The notes under the pieces are model-generated. The model had not been told where the DNA came from, ran no database searches, and worked only from the letters and a program-made list of their open reading frames with translations. Position numbers and translations under genes: made by a program. DNA of 64,000 bases from Streptomyces sclerotialus (GTDB lineage Bacteria > Actinomycetota > Actinomycetes > Streptomycetales > Streptomycetaceae). The stretch lies in contig NZ_JBFOHP010000002.1 in NCBI RefSeq assembly GCF_040907265.1, forward strand, positions 4,898,001-4,962,000. The letters run 5' to 3'. Shown one piece after another: positions 37,956 to 46,005 of the stretch; the first letter of the stretch is position 1; each line of letters begins with the position of its first letter.

Positions 37956-38828
37956 ATGAGCCAGTCGAAGCCCGCCCTCTCCGATCAGTACGTCCTGACC
38001 CTGTCCTGCCCGGACAAGCAGGGCATCGTGCACGCGGTGTCCAGCTACCTCTTCATGACCGGGTGCAACATCGTGGACAGCCAGCAGTTCGGGGACCGGG
38101 ACACCGGGCTCTTCTTCATGCGGGTCCACTTCCGCGCCGAGACCGCCGTCACACTGGAGAAGCTGCGCGCCAGCTTCGCCGCCGTCGGCGACTCCTTCCA
38201 GATGGACTGGCAGATCCACCGCGGTGACGAAAAGATGCGCGTCATCCTGATGGTGTCCAAGTTCGGGCACTGCCTGAACGACCTGCTCTTCCGCTCCCGC
38301 ATCGGCGCGCTGCCGGTGGAGATCGCGGCCGTGGTCTCCAACCACACCGACTTCGCCGAGCTGGTCGGCTCGTACGACATCCCCTTCCACCACATCCCGG
38401 TGACGAAGGACACCAAGGCGCAGGCCGAGGCGCAGCTGCTGGAGCTGGTCCGCGCCGAGCAGGTCGAGCTGGTCGTCCTGGCCCGGTACATGCAGGTGCT
38501 CTCCGACGACCTGTGCAAGGAGCTGTCGGGCCGGATCATCAACATCCACCACTCCTTCCTGCCGAGCTTCAAGGGCGCGAAGCCGTACCACCAGGCGCAC
38601 GCCCGCGGCGTGAAGCTGATCGGCGCCACCGCGCACTACGTCACCGCCGACCTCGACGAGGGCCCGATCATCGAGCAGGAGGTCGCGCGGGTCGGCCACG
38701 ACGTCACCCCCGACCAGCTCGTCGCCACCGGCCGGGACGTGGAGTGCCAGGCGCTGGCCCGCGCGGTGAAGTGGCACAGCGAGCGCCGGGTGCTGCTCAA
38801 CGGCAGCCGTACGGTCGTCTTCGCCTGA
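37956..38828 (+). CDS. purU: Formyltetrahydrofolate deformylase
   Basis: 290 residues. Hydrolyses 10-formyl-THF to THF and formate, balancing one-carbon pools. N-terminal ACT domain (YVLTLSCPDKQGIVHAVSSY) and formyltransferase domain (MRVILMVSKFGHCLNDLLFR, IINIHHSFLPSFKGAKPYHQ, ADLDEGPIIEQ). The catalytic Asn-His-Asp set of the family is visible in NIHHS and the later DLDEGP stretch. The start MSQSK at 37956 is preferred over an upstream GTG. Confidence 0.96.
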   Translation: MSQSKPALSDQYVLTLSCPDKQGIVHAVSSYLFMTGCNIVDSQQFGDRDTGLFFMRVHFRAETAVTLEKLRASFAAVGDSFQMDWQIHRGDEKMRVILMVSKFGHCLNDLLFRSRIGALPVEIAAVVSNHTDFAELVGSYDIPFHHIPVTKDTKAQAEAQLLELVRAEQVELVVLARYMQVLSDDLCKELSGRIINIHHSFLPSFKGAKPYHQAHARGVKLIGATAHYVTADLDEGPIIEQEVARVGHDVTPDQLVATGRDVECQALARAVKWHSERRVLLNGSRTVVFA

Positions 38829-38872
38829 ACGGTTCGGCGTTCCGCTGCTCGCGCCTCCGACCGTACGGGAGG

Positions 38873-40240
38873 TCAGAGGCGCGAGAGCGATGCCGTGGCG
38901 AAGAGGACGTCCCGGATGGCGTCCCGCTCGCCGTGCTGGCCCGCCGCCGCGTCCTCGGGGGACACGTGCCCCGCCGCCAGCTGGCAGAACTCCACGCTGT
39001 CCAGCGCGATGTGCGCGACGGTGTGGTCCGGGGTGCCGAGCGCGCCCGGTGAGTCCAGCGCGATGTACCAATGGCCGCCGCCGTTGCCCTCCACCTCCAG
39101 GTGCAGCGTGCGTCCCGGTGTGCCCGCCTCGACCAGCCGCCTCGGCGGCGTGGCCAGCCCCGCCCGGCGCCGTACGGCCAGCGCCGACGGCAGCAGCCGG
39201 GCGGCGAGGTCGACCATGCCGTGCATGTGGTGCGCGGCCGGGGCCTCGTACGGATAGTCCACGGCGTCGGCGATGTCACCGGCGTGCACCCAGCATTCGA
39301 AGGCGCGCTCCAGCAGGGAGTCGCGCAGCGGCAGCCGGAAGTCGCCGTACGGCACGGCCAGTTCGGCGGCTCCGCGGCCTGCGAAGGCCACGGTCCGTAT
39401 GAGGGCGTGGGTCTGCTCGCGCCAGGGTTCGCGGGTGGCGAGCGGGGAATCCTCGTGCACCGCCGTACGCCAGTACGCGAGCGTGCGCTCCGTCGGGTCG
39501 GTGGGGGAGTCCGCCGGGATCTCGGCGCCCAGCGGGTCGGTGAGCCCGAGGGCCGTCGCGACCAGGCCGTCCACGGACATCAGATGGCCGATGACGCCCG
39601 CGACGGTCGTCGTCCGCCCGGCCTCGCGGTCGTTCTCGAACCACCGCAGCCGAACCGGGGCCCGCCACTCCGACTCGCCCATGTCCCGCAGCAGCGCGTC
39701 CAGCTTGGCGGTCTCCGCGTCGTACGGACCGGCCCACTCGGGCACCGGTATACGGGCCGGCCGGCGGCCCAGGCAGCCCTCCAGCACCCGGCTGCGCAGC
39801 AGCGGGTCCAGGTCCAGGCTGTCGGCGGGGTGCAGCAGGCCGACCGCGTCCCGCAGCCGCAGCGCCTCGTCGGCGCAGGCGGCGCAGTCCGTGAGGTGCG
39901 CCTCGACGGCGGCGGTCTCCTCGGCCGAACAGGCGGCCAGCGCCCAGGCACCCAGCAGCGACTTGAGCACCGCGTGCGGCGGCTCGGGCCGGTCCTCGCC
40001 GGCCGGGTCCTGATCCGTGGTTCCGTCCTTCTCCGTGGCGGTGTCCTGCGCGTCCCTCGCGTCCTTCGCGTCCCTCGCGCTCCCCGTGTCGACGCCCTCG
40101 GAAGGGTCCTCGGGCGCGTTCTTGAGGGCGTCCCGCTCCGGACGCGGGCCCGCGCCGGGTGCGGGCGGGCGGACGTCGGGCAGCGGCCCCTGGTCCTCGG
40201 CGGCGCGGCGGGGGGGCCGGTATGCGCGGGCGCTCGCCAT
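38873..40240 (-). CDS. Soluble zinc anti-sigma factor fused to a DinB/maleylpyruvate-isomerase-like domain
   Basis: 455 residues. A polar N-terminus of about 80 residues contains a DAKDARDAQD repeat from a 9-bp array. Next comes a zf-HC2 anti-sigma module with the ZAS-type H-x3-C-x2-C (HLTDCAACADEA). The rest is a DinB/mycothiol-type domain (GVIGHLMSVDGLVA, ECWVHAGDIADAVDY, APAAHHMHGMVDLAA) with spaced metal-binding His. No membrane helix is visible, so it acts in the cytosol. It lies 69 bp downstream of the ECF sigma gene it should control, and may release the sigma factor on redox or thiol change. Confidence 0.87.
   Translation of the reverse strand: MASARAYRPPRRAAEDQGPLPDVRPPAPGAGPRPERDALKNAPEDPSEGVDTGSARDAKDARDAQDTATEKDGTTDQDPAGEDRPEPPHAVLKSLLGAWALAACSAEETAAVEAHLTDCAACADEALRLRDAVGLLHPADSLDLDPLLRSRVLEGCLGRRPARIPVPEWAGPYDAETAKLDALLRDMGESEWRAPVRLRWFENDREAGRTTTVAGVIGHLMSVDGLVATALGLTDPLGAEIPADSPTDPTERTLAYWRTAVHEDSPLATREPWREQTHALIRTVAFAGRGAAELAVPYGDFRLPLRDSLLERAFECWVHAGDIADAVDYPYEAPAAHHMHGMVDLAARLLPSALAVRRRAGLATPPRRLVEAGTPGRTLHLEVEGNGGGHWYIALDSPGALGTPDHTVAHIALDSVEFCQLAAGHVSPEDAAAGQHGERDAIRDVLFATASLSRL
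40041..40085 (-). repeat. 9-bp tandem array (about 5 units) in the anti-sigma gene
   Basis: Plus-strand units GTGTCCTGC, GCGTCCCTC, GCGTCCTTC, GCGTCCCTC, GCGCTCCCC. They encode the SARDAKDARDAQD segment. Confidence 0.75.
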
Positions 40241-40309
40241 GGCCGGGGCAGGGGCGCCCCGGTTCCTCGGGGCCCTGCGGGCCGTAACGGTCCCAGTCCT
40301 CCGGGCCGT

Positions 40310-40927
40310 TCACAGCGCCCGCCCGTATCCGGAGCCGGGTGCCGGTGGGCTGCCCGGGCGGCCCGGTGCGGGCGGTCCCGCCAGGTGGTTGTGGGCGGTC
40401 GCGAGGAGCTGCAGGCCGAGCCGGAGCCTGCGGCGCGCCTCGTCCTCGGTGACGCCGAGGTCGGCGGCGGTCTGGCGGTAGTCGCGCCGCTGGAAGTAGG
40501 CCAGTTCCAGTGCGGCGCGCAGCGGTGCGGGCATGGAGGTGACGATGTAGTCGGCGCGGGCCGCGGTGGAGGCGGCGTTGATCTTCTGCTCGATCTCGGC
40601 CGGTTCCGGTGCGTCGGCGCCGCAGTCCTGTGCGGAGGCGGCCTCGACCTGGCGCAGCCGGTGCACGGCTTGGCGGTGGGTGAGGGTGGCGACCCAGGAG
40701 CGCAGCGAACCCTGCTTGGGGTCGTACGCGTCGGGGTTCTCCCATATGTAGCCGAAGACCTCGCGGGTGATCCGGTCGGCGGCCGACTCGTCCTCCAGGA
40801 CGCGATGCGCGAGGCTGTGCACCAGCGAAGCGAAACGGTCGTACAGCTCGCCCAGTGCGGCCGCTTCGCCGCGGGCGAGCCGTTGCTGCATCCGCCTGTC
40901 CCAGCGCGGTGGCGCTTCGTTCACCAT
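40310..40927 (-). CDS. ECF-type RNA polymerase sigma factor
   Basis: 205 residues. Region 2 (GELYDRFASLVHSLAHRVLE, VFGYIWENPDAYDPKQG, LRSWVATLTHRQAVHRLR) and region 4 (MPAPLRAALELAYFQRRDYR, TAADLGVTEDEARRRLRLGL), with a short Pro/Gly tail. No extra C-terminal domain. The next gene encodes its probable anti-sigma factor. The promoter it recognises is not evident here. Confidence 0.93.
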   Translation of the reverse strand: MVNEAPPRWDRRMQQRLARGEAAALGELYDRFASLVHSLAHRVLEDESAADRITREVFGYIWENPDAYDPKQGSLRSWVATLTHRQAVHRLRQVEAASAQDCGADAPEPAEIEQKINAASTAARADYIVTSMPAPLRAALELAYFQRRDYRQTAADLGVTEDEARRRLRLGLQLLATAHNHLAGPPAPGRPGSPPAPGSGYGRAL

Positions 40928-41355
40928 CCACGGCCCCCTTCCCCGTCGCCGCTGTGCCCACCGTCACAGAAGTTCATCGTCACAGAGTCCGTCGTGTGTG
41001 CGCGTGCATCGAATGTAGTGCTCCGGTCCGTCGGCGCACCTTCCTTTGCGGCAAAACGAGCCGGGCGGCGACTGCGGATGGTATAGGTCCCGTCACTTTG
41101 TGATTGTGACGCCTGGTAGAAGTCGACCGATACAGATCGTTCATGCCCATTTTTGCCCGCGCGTTATTCGTGTGTGACCGGATGCGGAGAGAAAAGCCGG
41201 TGATCCAGGGCATAGCCTGGGTTGTGGCGGCCTGTTGCGCGAGGAATCCCGAGGAGTTTCAGGGGAGCAGGGTCGGGCAGCCGATGCGGGGAAGGGTGCG
41301 TTCCGGATGGCTCCGGAGGCGTCCGGTCCGAGAGCGAGCGAAAGGCTTCGAGCGC
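40928..41355. other. Divergent region, sigma factor / STAS gene
   Basis: 428 bp to the chosen STAS start. The part near 41070-41160 is AT-richer and the likely promoter zone (TTGTGA, then TAGAAG, at poor spacing). The right part stays open in the STAS frame back to 41143, so the STAS protein could be longer. No other gene is visible. Confidence 0.45.
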
Positions 41356-41730
41356 GTGACGTTGAAGGTGGCAGAGGACGAGCAGGGCCGCTGGGCAGTG
41401 CTGCGGGTGTCCGGTGAGATGGATCTGGTCACGTCCCCCTCGGTGCGCCAGCATGTCCACGACGCGGTCGCGGAGGGGCGCCGCAGCGTCGTCCTCGACC
41501 TGTCCGGAGTGCAGTTCTGCGACTCCAGCGGCGTCGGCGTACTGATCGCCGCACGCCGGCTGATGCGCTCCTGCCAGGGCCGGCTGCGGCTGATCCTGCC
41601 CGCCCAGGGCGCGGTCGACGGCTCGCACGTGAACCGTGTGCTCGCGGCGCTCGGCGTGCGCCGGCTCTTCGAGGTCTACCCGGACGTGACCACCGCCGTC
41701 GACGAAACGGCAGCCCCGCTCTCCGCCTGA
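41356..41730 (+). CDS. STAS-domain anti-sigma factor antagonist
   Basis: 124 residues from the GTG at 41356. A single STAS domain (WAVLRVSGEMDLVTSPSVRQ, VVLDLSGVQFCDSSGVGVLI); the phosphorylatable Ser is in CDSSG. Such proteins are switched by anti-sigma kinases of the RsbW type. No kinase gene is adjacent, and the ECF pair next door uses a zinc anti-sigma factor, so the real partner is elsewhere. In-frame starts at 41284 and 41143 would give longer, Arg-rich N-termini. Confidence 0.82.
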   Translation: MTLKVAEDEQGRWAVLRVSGEMDLVTSPSVRQHVHDAVAEGRRSVVLDLSGVQFCDSSGVGVLIAARRLMRSCQGRLRLILPAQGAVDGSHVNRVLAALGVRRLFEVYPDVTTAVDETAAPLSA

Positions 41731-42093
41731 CCCCGGCCCCGTCTGCCACGGCCCCGTCTGCCACGGCCCCGACCTCCACGGCCCCGACCTCCACGGCCTG
41801 GCCCCGGCCCCGTTCGCCGTACCGTTTCTCCGGATGTGCCCCAAGAGTGCACCCCAGACGTACCGTTTCCCTCGATTTCTCCCCCATGGGGGGAGTGCGA
41901 GGTCCCCTTCTCAACACAGTAGTGGGCGGGTCTGACAACGCTCCGTGAACGCCCAGCCCCCGCGTTCACGCCCGGCCCCCCCCGCGTTCACGCGCCCAGC
42001 CCCCCCCGGCGCCCACGCCCAGCCCGCGCTCACGTCGTCCAGTCCCCGCGTTCACGCGCCGCCCCTAAGGCCGCGCCCCCACGCCCCGCCCCC
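41731..42093. other. C-rich repetitive gap after the STAS gene
   Basis: 363 bp between two convergent genes. It begins with a 15-bp tandem array (41735-41794) and ends with degenerate CGCGTTCACGCCCAGCCCC-like units (about 41945-42090). The middle (41820-41930) is of more even composition. No gene is seen. Confidence 0.55.
41735..41794 (+). repeat. 15-bp tandem array (4 units)
   Basis: GGCCCCGTCTGCCAC twice, then GGCCCCGACCTCCAC twice, starting 5 bp after the STAS stop codon. Confidence 0.85.
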
Positions 42094-43323
42094 TCACGCC
42101 GCCCGGTGCGGGAATTCCGCCCGTACGACGAAGCCGCCGTCCTGGGTGGGGCGGGCCTCCAGCGTGCCGCCCAGGCTCTGGGCCCGTTCCCGCAGGCCGA
42201 CCAGGCCGTGCCCGCCGCCGGGGAGCTGCGGCGCGTCCGCCTCCGCGTCCGGTGGGCCGTTGCGTACCTCCACCAGCAGCCCGGCCTCCGCCGTACGCGG
42301 CTGCGCGACGCGTACGCGTACCCGTGCCCCCGGCGCGTGCTTGCGGACGTTCGTCAGCGCCTCCTGGACCGTACGGAACGCCGCCCGTTCCACGGTCCGG
42401 TCCGTCGGCGTTTCCTCGTCCACGCCGTTCTCGTAGGTCACGTCCAGCGCGGACATCTCGATCAGCCGGGGCAGTTCGGTCAGGTCCGGCTGGGGCGCGA
42501 GTTCCTGCTGCGCGGCGCCGTCCGGCTCCTCGCGCGGGCCGCCGCCCGCGGCGCGCAAAATGCCGACCATGTGCCGGAGTTCCTCCAGCGTCCGTACCGA
42601 CAGCTGCCGGATGGTCCGGGCCCCGTCCCGCGCCGCGGAGTCCTCCGAGGCCACTTGCAGTGCCCCGGCCTGGAGGCTGATCAGGCTGACCTGGTGGGCC
42701 ACCACGTCGTGCATCTCGCGTGCCAGCCGGGCCCGTTCCGTGGCCAGTACCCGGTCCGCGATCAGCCGGTCCTCGCGTTCCAGGCTGCGGGTGAGGTCGG
42801 CGACCCGGGCGGCCAGTTCGCGCCGGGTGCGGACCAGCAGGCCGAGTGCGATCGGTCCGGCGGAGGTCACCGAGGCGTCGATGAGGACGAGGGTGTTCTC
42901 CCGGTACGCGGTCGGCTCCCAGTCGGCGATCGGGTACGGGAAGAAGTGCGCGGCGATCAGCAGGAACGCGCAGCAGCCGAGGCGGGCGCGGCCCGGCCGC
43001 AGCGCGGCGACCGTGTAGAGGGCGATCATGGGCGCGAACCAGATGTAGCCGATGTAGAGGCCGGGCATGGTCGCCAGGAAGACCGTGAGGGGGAAGCGGC
43101 GCCGCAGCAGCAGGGCGAGTGCGGCGAAGAGCGAGACGCCCAGTTCCAGGGGCTGGTCGAGGTCGTTGACGAGGAAGGAGTCGGCGATGCCGAGCAGGGT
43201 GGGGACGACGAGGACGGCGTGCTGCCGCAGCCGGCCCGCGCGGGTGCCGTTCCGCCCGGCCGCCGGTACGTCCTCCGCGTCCGCCGGCGGGGCCGGCTCC
43301 GTCGTCGTGCCTGCCGGGGTCAT
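42094..43323 (-). CDS. Two-component sensor histidine kinase (HisKA_3 / NarL type)
   Basis: 409 residues. About five membrane segments in 35-165, then a coiled linker, the phosphoacceptor His in RLAREMHDVVAHQVSLIS, and an ATPase domain with N-box TVQEALTNVRKHAPGA and G-box GGHGLVGLRERAQSLGG. Signal unknown. The start overlaps the response regulator stop (ATGA). Confidence 0.93.
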   Translation of the reverse strand: MTPAGTTTEPAPPADAEDVPAAGRNGTRAGRLRQHAVLVVPTLLGIADSFLVNDLDQPLELGVSLFAALALLLRRRFPLTVFLATMPGLYIGYIWFAPMIALYTVAALRPGRARLGCCAFLLIAAHFFPYPIADWEPTAYRENTLVLIDASVTSAGPIALGLLVRTRRELAARVADLTRSLEREDRLIADRVLATERARLAREMHDVVAHQVSLISLQAGALQVASEDSAARDGARTIRQLSVRTLEELRHMVGILRAAGGGPREEPDGAAQQELAPQPDLTELPRLIEMSALDVTYENGVDEETPTDRTVERAAFRTVQEALTNVRKHAPGARVRVRVAQPRTAEAGLLVEVRNGPPDAEADAPQLPGGGHGLVGLRERAQSLGGTLEARPTQDGGFVVRAEFPHRAA

Positions 43324-43973
43324 CTGGGACCTCCCGTGACCAGGCCCGCGCGGTCCGCGACGATCGCCGCCTGTACGCGGTTGATGCCGCCCAGCTTGCC
43401 GAGCAGGGCGCTCACATGGTCCTTGACCGTGCTGGGCGCGAGGCCCATCCGGCCGGCTATCTGCGCGTTCCCCAGACCCTCGCCGAGCAGCGCCAGTACC
43501 TCCGACTCGCGCGGGGTGAGAGCGCGTACGGCCTCGGCGGCCGCCGCCTGGGTCTCGGCGGTGAGGTAACCGCCGATGACGGCGCGGGTGACGCCCGGGT
43601 CCAGCACGCTGCCGCCCGCCGCGAGGGTGCGCACCGCGCGGATCAGCTGCTCGGGATCGGAGTCCTTCAGCAGGAAGCCGGACGCGCCTTCACGCAGCGC
43701 CGCGGTCAGGTACTCCTGTGCGTCGAAGGTGGTGAGCATGGCGATGGCGGGGGGCTCGGGCGCGGCGCGCAGGCCACGGAGTACCGTCAGACCGTCGACG
43801 TCCGGCATCCGGATGTCGAGCAGCACGACCTCGGCCCCGCTGCGCTGTACCGTCTCGACGGCCGTGGCGCCGCCGCAGTCCGCGACCATCTCCACGTCCG
43901 GCGCCGTTCCCAGGATCATCCGCAGCCCGGACCGGACCAGCCGCTCGTCGTCCACCACAGCGACACGGATCAC
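43320..43973 (-). CDS. LuxR/NarL-family response regulator
   Basis: 217 residues from the GTG at 43973, with GGAAGGGG 6 bp upstream. Receiver domain with acidic pocket VVDDE, phosphorylated Asp in VLLDIRMPDVDG and Lys in FLLKDSDPE. LuxR HTH at the C-terminus (LTPRESEVLALLGEGLGNAQ, APSTVKDHVSALLGKL). Partner of the kinase encoded next. A 9-bp repeat array lies about 220 bp upstream. Confidence 0.95.
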   Translation of the reverse strand: MIRVAVVDDERLVRSGLRMILGTAPDVEMVADCGGATAVETVQRSGAEVVLLDIRMPDVDGLTVLRGLRAAPEPPAIAMLTTFDAQEYLTAALREGASGFLLKDSDPEQLIRAVRTLAAGGSVLDPGVTRAVIGGYLTAETQAAAAEAVRALTPRESEVLALLGEGLGNAQIAGRMGLAPSTVKDHVSALLGKLGGINRVQAAIVADRAGLVTGGPR

Positions 43974-44191
43974 CGGTCGCCCCTTCCTGTCGTGCCGTAC
44001 CAACCCCGCGGGACCCGGCGTGACCCCCGCCGTTGGGCGGGGGTGCGCACGCGACCTGCGGAGGATGCCGCGGGACGGCACCCGCGGGCAGAGTGCTCTT
44101 CATGCTGCACCACTGAGGAGGCCACAAGCCGGACACGCGGTGCAGCTCACACCGGCGGCCGCCGCGACCCCCACACGCGACGGCCGCCTTC

Positions 44192-44236
44192 GGTGCGTTC
44201 GGTATCGGAGATACCGGAGATACCGGAGGTGCCGGA
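44192..44236. repeat. Intergenic 9-bp tandem array (4-5 units)
   Basis: GGTATCGGA, GATACCGGA, GATACCGGA, GGTGCCGGA at 44201-44236, with a weaker GGTGCGTTC unit before. Non-coding, between the response regulator start and the stop of a membrane protein gene. Unit length and the GATA/GGTA alternation resemble the array at 31772. Confidence 0.65.
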
Positions 44237-44258
44237 CGTCCCCTTCGGGAGCGTGTGC

Positions 44259-45263
44259 TCACTCCGGCCGGGTCCGTGCCCAGGAGTGCGTGGTGCCGTG
44301 GCACGGGCCGGCCGTCCGGCCCGTGGTGAGTACCAGTACCGAGGTCATCGCGGCCAGTAAGTATGCGGTGGTGGCGAGGTCCAGCGTTCCTTCGACCGTG
44401 CGCGTCCCGGCGCTGAAGGCGCCGGTGACCGTGTAACCGACCACCGTCCGTATGACGAGGTAGAGCTGTACGGCGGCGAAGACCAGCAGCGCGCCCCGCA
44501 CGTCCCGCCGCCCGCTCAGCGCGAGCCGGCCGATCACCAGCCAGCCGACGAGCGCGGCGACGGCGGCGAAGGCCGCCCCGGCGAGCGGTGCGTCCGGGGA
44601 CGGGCTGACGGCCGCGTCGACGGCGCTCGCCAGGTAGGAGACCGTTCCCGTCGTGCCGTCGGTGAGCTGATGCACCAGCCAGGCCGCCTCGAACAGCCCG
44701 CTCAGCAGGAACAGCACCCCGCAGATCCGCGAGAGCCGCCCGCGCCCCCAGGAGGAGCCGCCCGGGCCCGGTTCGGCGCGGGCCGGCAGCAGGACGCTCA
44801 GCACGACGGCTCCGGCGAGCAGGCCCAGTACGTGGGTGGCGAGGGTCCAGCCGCCCATGGGTTCGAAGCTGTACGTGGAGCGGTAGCCGGGGTGGAGCAG
44901 GCCGATGCCCTCACGCAGGGAGCGGGCCAGTATCAGGCAGGCCAGCAGCAGGGCGGCCGGGCGGGCGAGGGTGCGCTGCGCCAGCGCGGCCCCGGCCACC
45001 GCGGCCGATGCCGCAGCGAGCGCCCATTCCTGCGGTCCCAGTGTGCCCACGGGACCCGTCAGCGGGTTGAAGAGTCCTTCGGCGAAGTCGACGGGACCCA
45101 CCCGGGCGTCGAGCGCGCCGGTCACGACCCAGGCGATGAGTGCGCCGGCGTACAGGCCGAGGGCCAGTCCGGCGGTGAGGTAGGCGCCGCTGTGTTCGGG
45201 CGCGGCCCGGCCGGGGTCGGCACCCGGCCGTACGTCGAGCAGCCCGCCGTCGTGCGTCACCAT
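44259..45263 (-). CDS. Multi-pass membrane protein of unknown function
   Basis: 334 residues with about eight hydrophobic segments, starting at AYLTAGLALGLYAGALIAWV and ending near TAYLLAAMTSVLVLTTG. A conserved-looking loop has LHPGYRSTYSFEPMGGW. No catalytic or transport signature is recognised. The ATG at 45263 is followed directly by an in-frame GTG. It is upstream of and co-directional with the two-component genes but separated by 285 bp. Confidence 0.75.
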   Translation of the reverse strand: MVTHDGGLLDVRPGADPGRAAPEHSGAYLTAGLALGLYAGALIAWVVTGALDARVGPVDFAEGLFNPLTGPVGTLGPQEWALAAASAAVAGAALAQRTLARPAALLLACLILARSLREGIGLLHPGYRSTYSFEPMGGWTLATHVLGLLAGAVVLSVLLPARAEPGPGGSSWGRGRLSRICGVLFLLSGLFEAAWLVHQLTDGTTGTVSYLASAVDAAVSPSPDAPLAGAAFAAVAALVGWLVIGRLALSGRRDVRGALLVFAAVQLYLVIRTVVGYTVTGAFSAGTRTVEGTLDLATTAYLLAAMTSVLVLTTGRTAGPCHGTTHSWARTRPE

Positions 45264-45445
45264 GACCGACCCCCGATCCGCCGCGTGCCGCCACGCCGTA
45301 CGCCGCGCTGTCGCAGTGCGGGTGACCGCCGCGCGGTGCGCCCGCCGTCCACTGTCACTGTTCAAGGACGGCGCAGGTGCGCACGGAGGTTCCACTCGTG
45401 TGTGCCGGGTGTCCCCGGTGCCGCCCGGCGGCTCCGGTGTCCCGT

Positions 45446-45919
45446 TCAGCGCACCCGGCGCGCGACCGTGGTGACGAAGTCGCGGATCTCCTGCCGGGTG
45501 CGGGACCGCAGTGTGGTGAGTGCGTTCCGGTCCGGGACCGAGTGCAGTTCCGTCACCCCTGCCATCAGCTGCTCGGTCAGTTCGACGACGGCGGTGTCGT
45601 CGCTGACCAGTTGTGCCCGGAACATCGCTTCCTGGGCGGTGCGCCGTGCCTTGTACTGTTCCTCGCGCAGTTCGGGGGTGTCCTCGCCGCACAGCTCGTC
45701 CCCGTCGTGCAGGACGAACCAGCGGTGGACCAGCACCCTTCGGTACTCCAGCAGTGCGCCCGCGTAGGCGCAGTAGGCGTCGATGCGTTCCTGCCGCAAT
45801 TTCTCCTCGCGTGCGAGGGCGTGGCTGCGTTCGGTCTCGCGGCGCTGGAAGAGATGGGTGGTGCCGGCGCCGAGCAGCGTGCCGACCACCGCCACCACGC
45901 TCGTGACTACTGCCTCCAT
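45446..45919 (-). CDS. Small membrane-anchored coiled-coil protein of unknown function
   Basis: 157 residues. An N-terminal helix (MEAVVTSVVAVVGTLLGAGT) can span the membrane. The rest is charged and helical (RRETERSHALAREEKLRQER, LREEQYKARRTAQEAMFRAQ), likely a cytoplasmic coiled coil. Found as hypothetical proteins in streptomycetes; no function known. Divergent from a Ser/Thr kinase. Confidence 0.7.
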   Translation of the reverse strand: MEAVVTSVVAVVGTLLGAGTTHLFQRRETERSHALAREEKLRQERIDAYCAYAGALLEYRRVLVHRWFVLHDGDELCGEDTPELREEQYKARRTAQEAMFRAQLVSDDTAVVELTEQLMAGVTELHSVPDRNALTTLRSRTRQEIRDFVTTVARRVR

Positions 45920-46005
45920 GCGGACAGTTGATCACCTCGGGGCCGCTCGGCGACAGGGTGCGGAGAGCCCGGTGCCTTCTTCCGCTTCGCGAACGGTGGG
46001 GCAAG

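Noticed and set aside
41143..41355. N-terminal extension of the STAS protein from the ATG at 41143
   Set aside because: The added 71 residues are Arg-rich with no fold and the region looks like promoter DNA; the STAS domain is complete from 41356. An intermediate start at 41284 remains possible.
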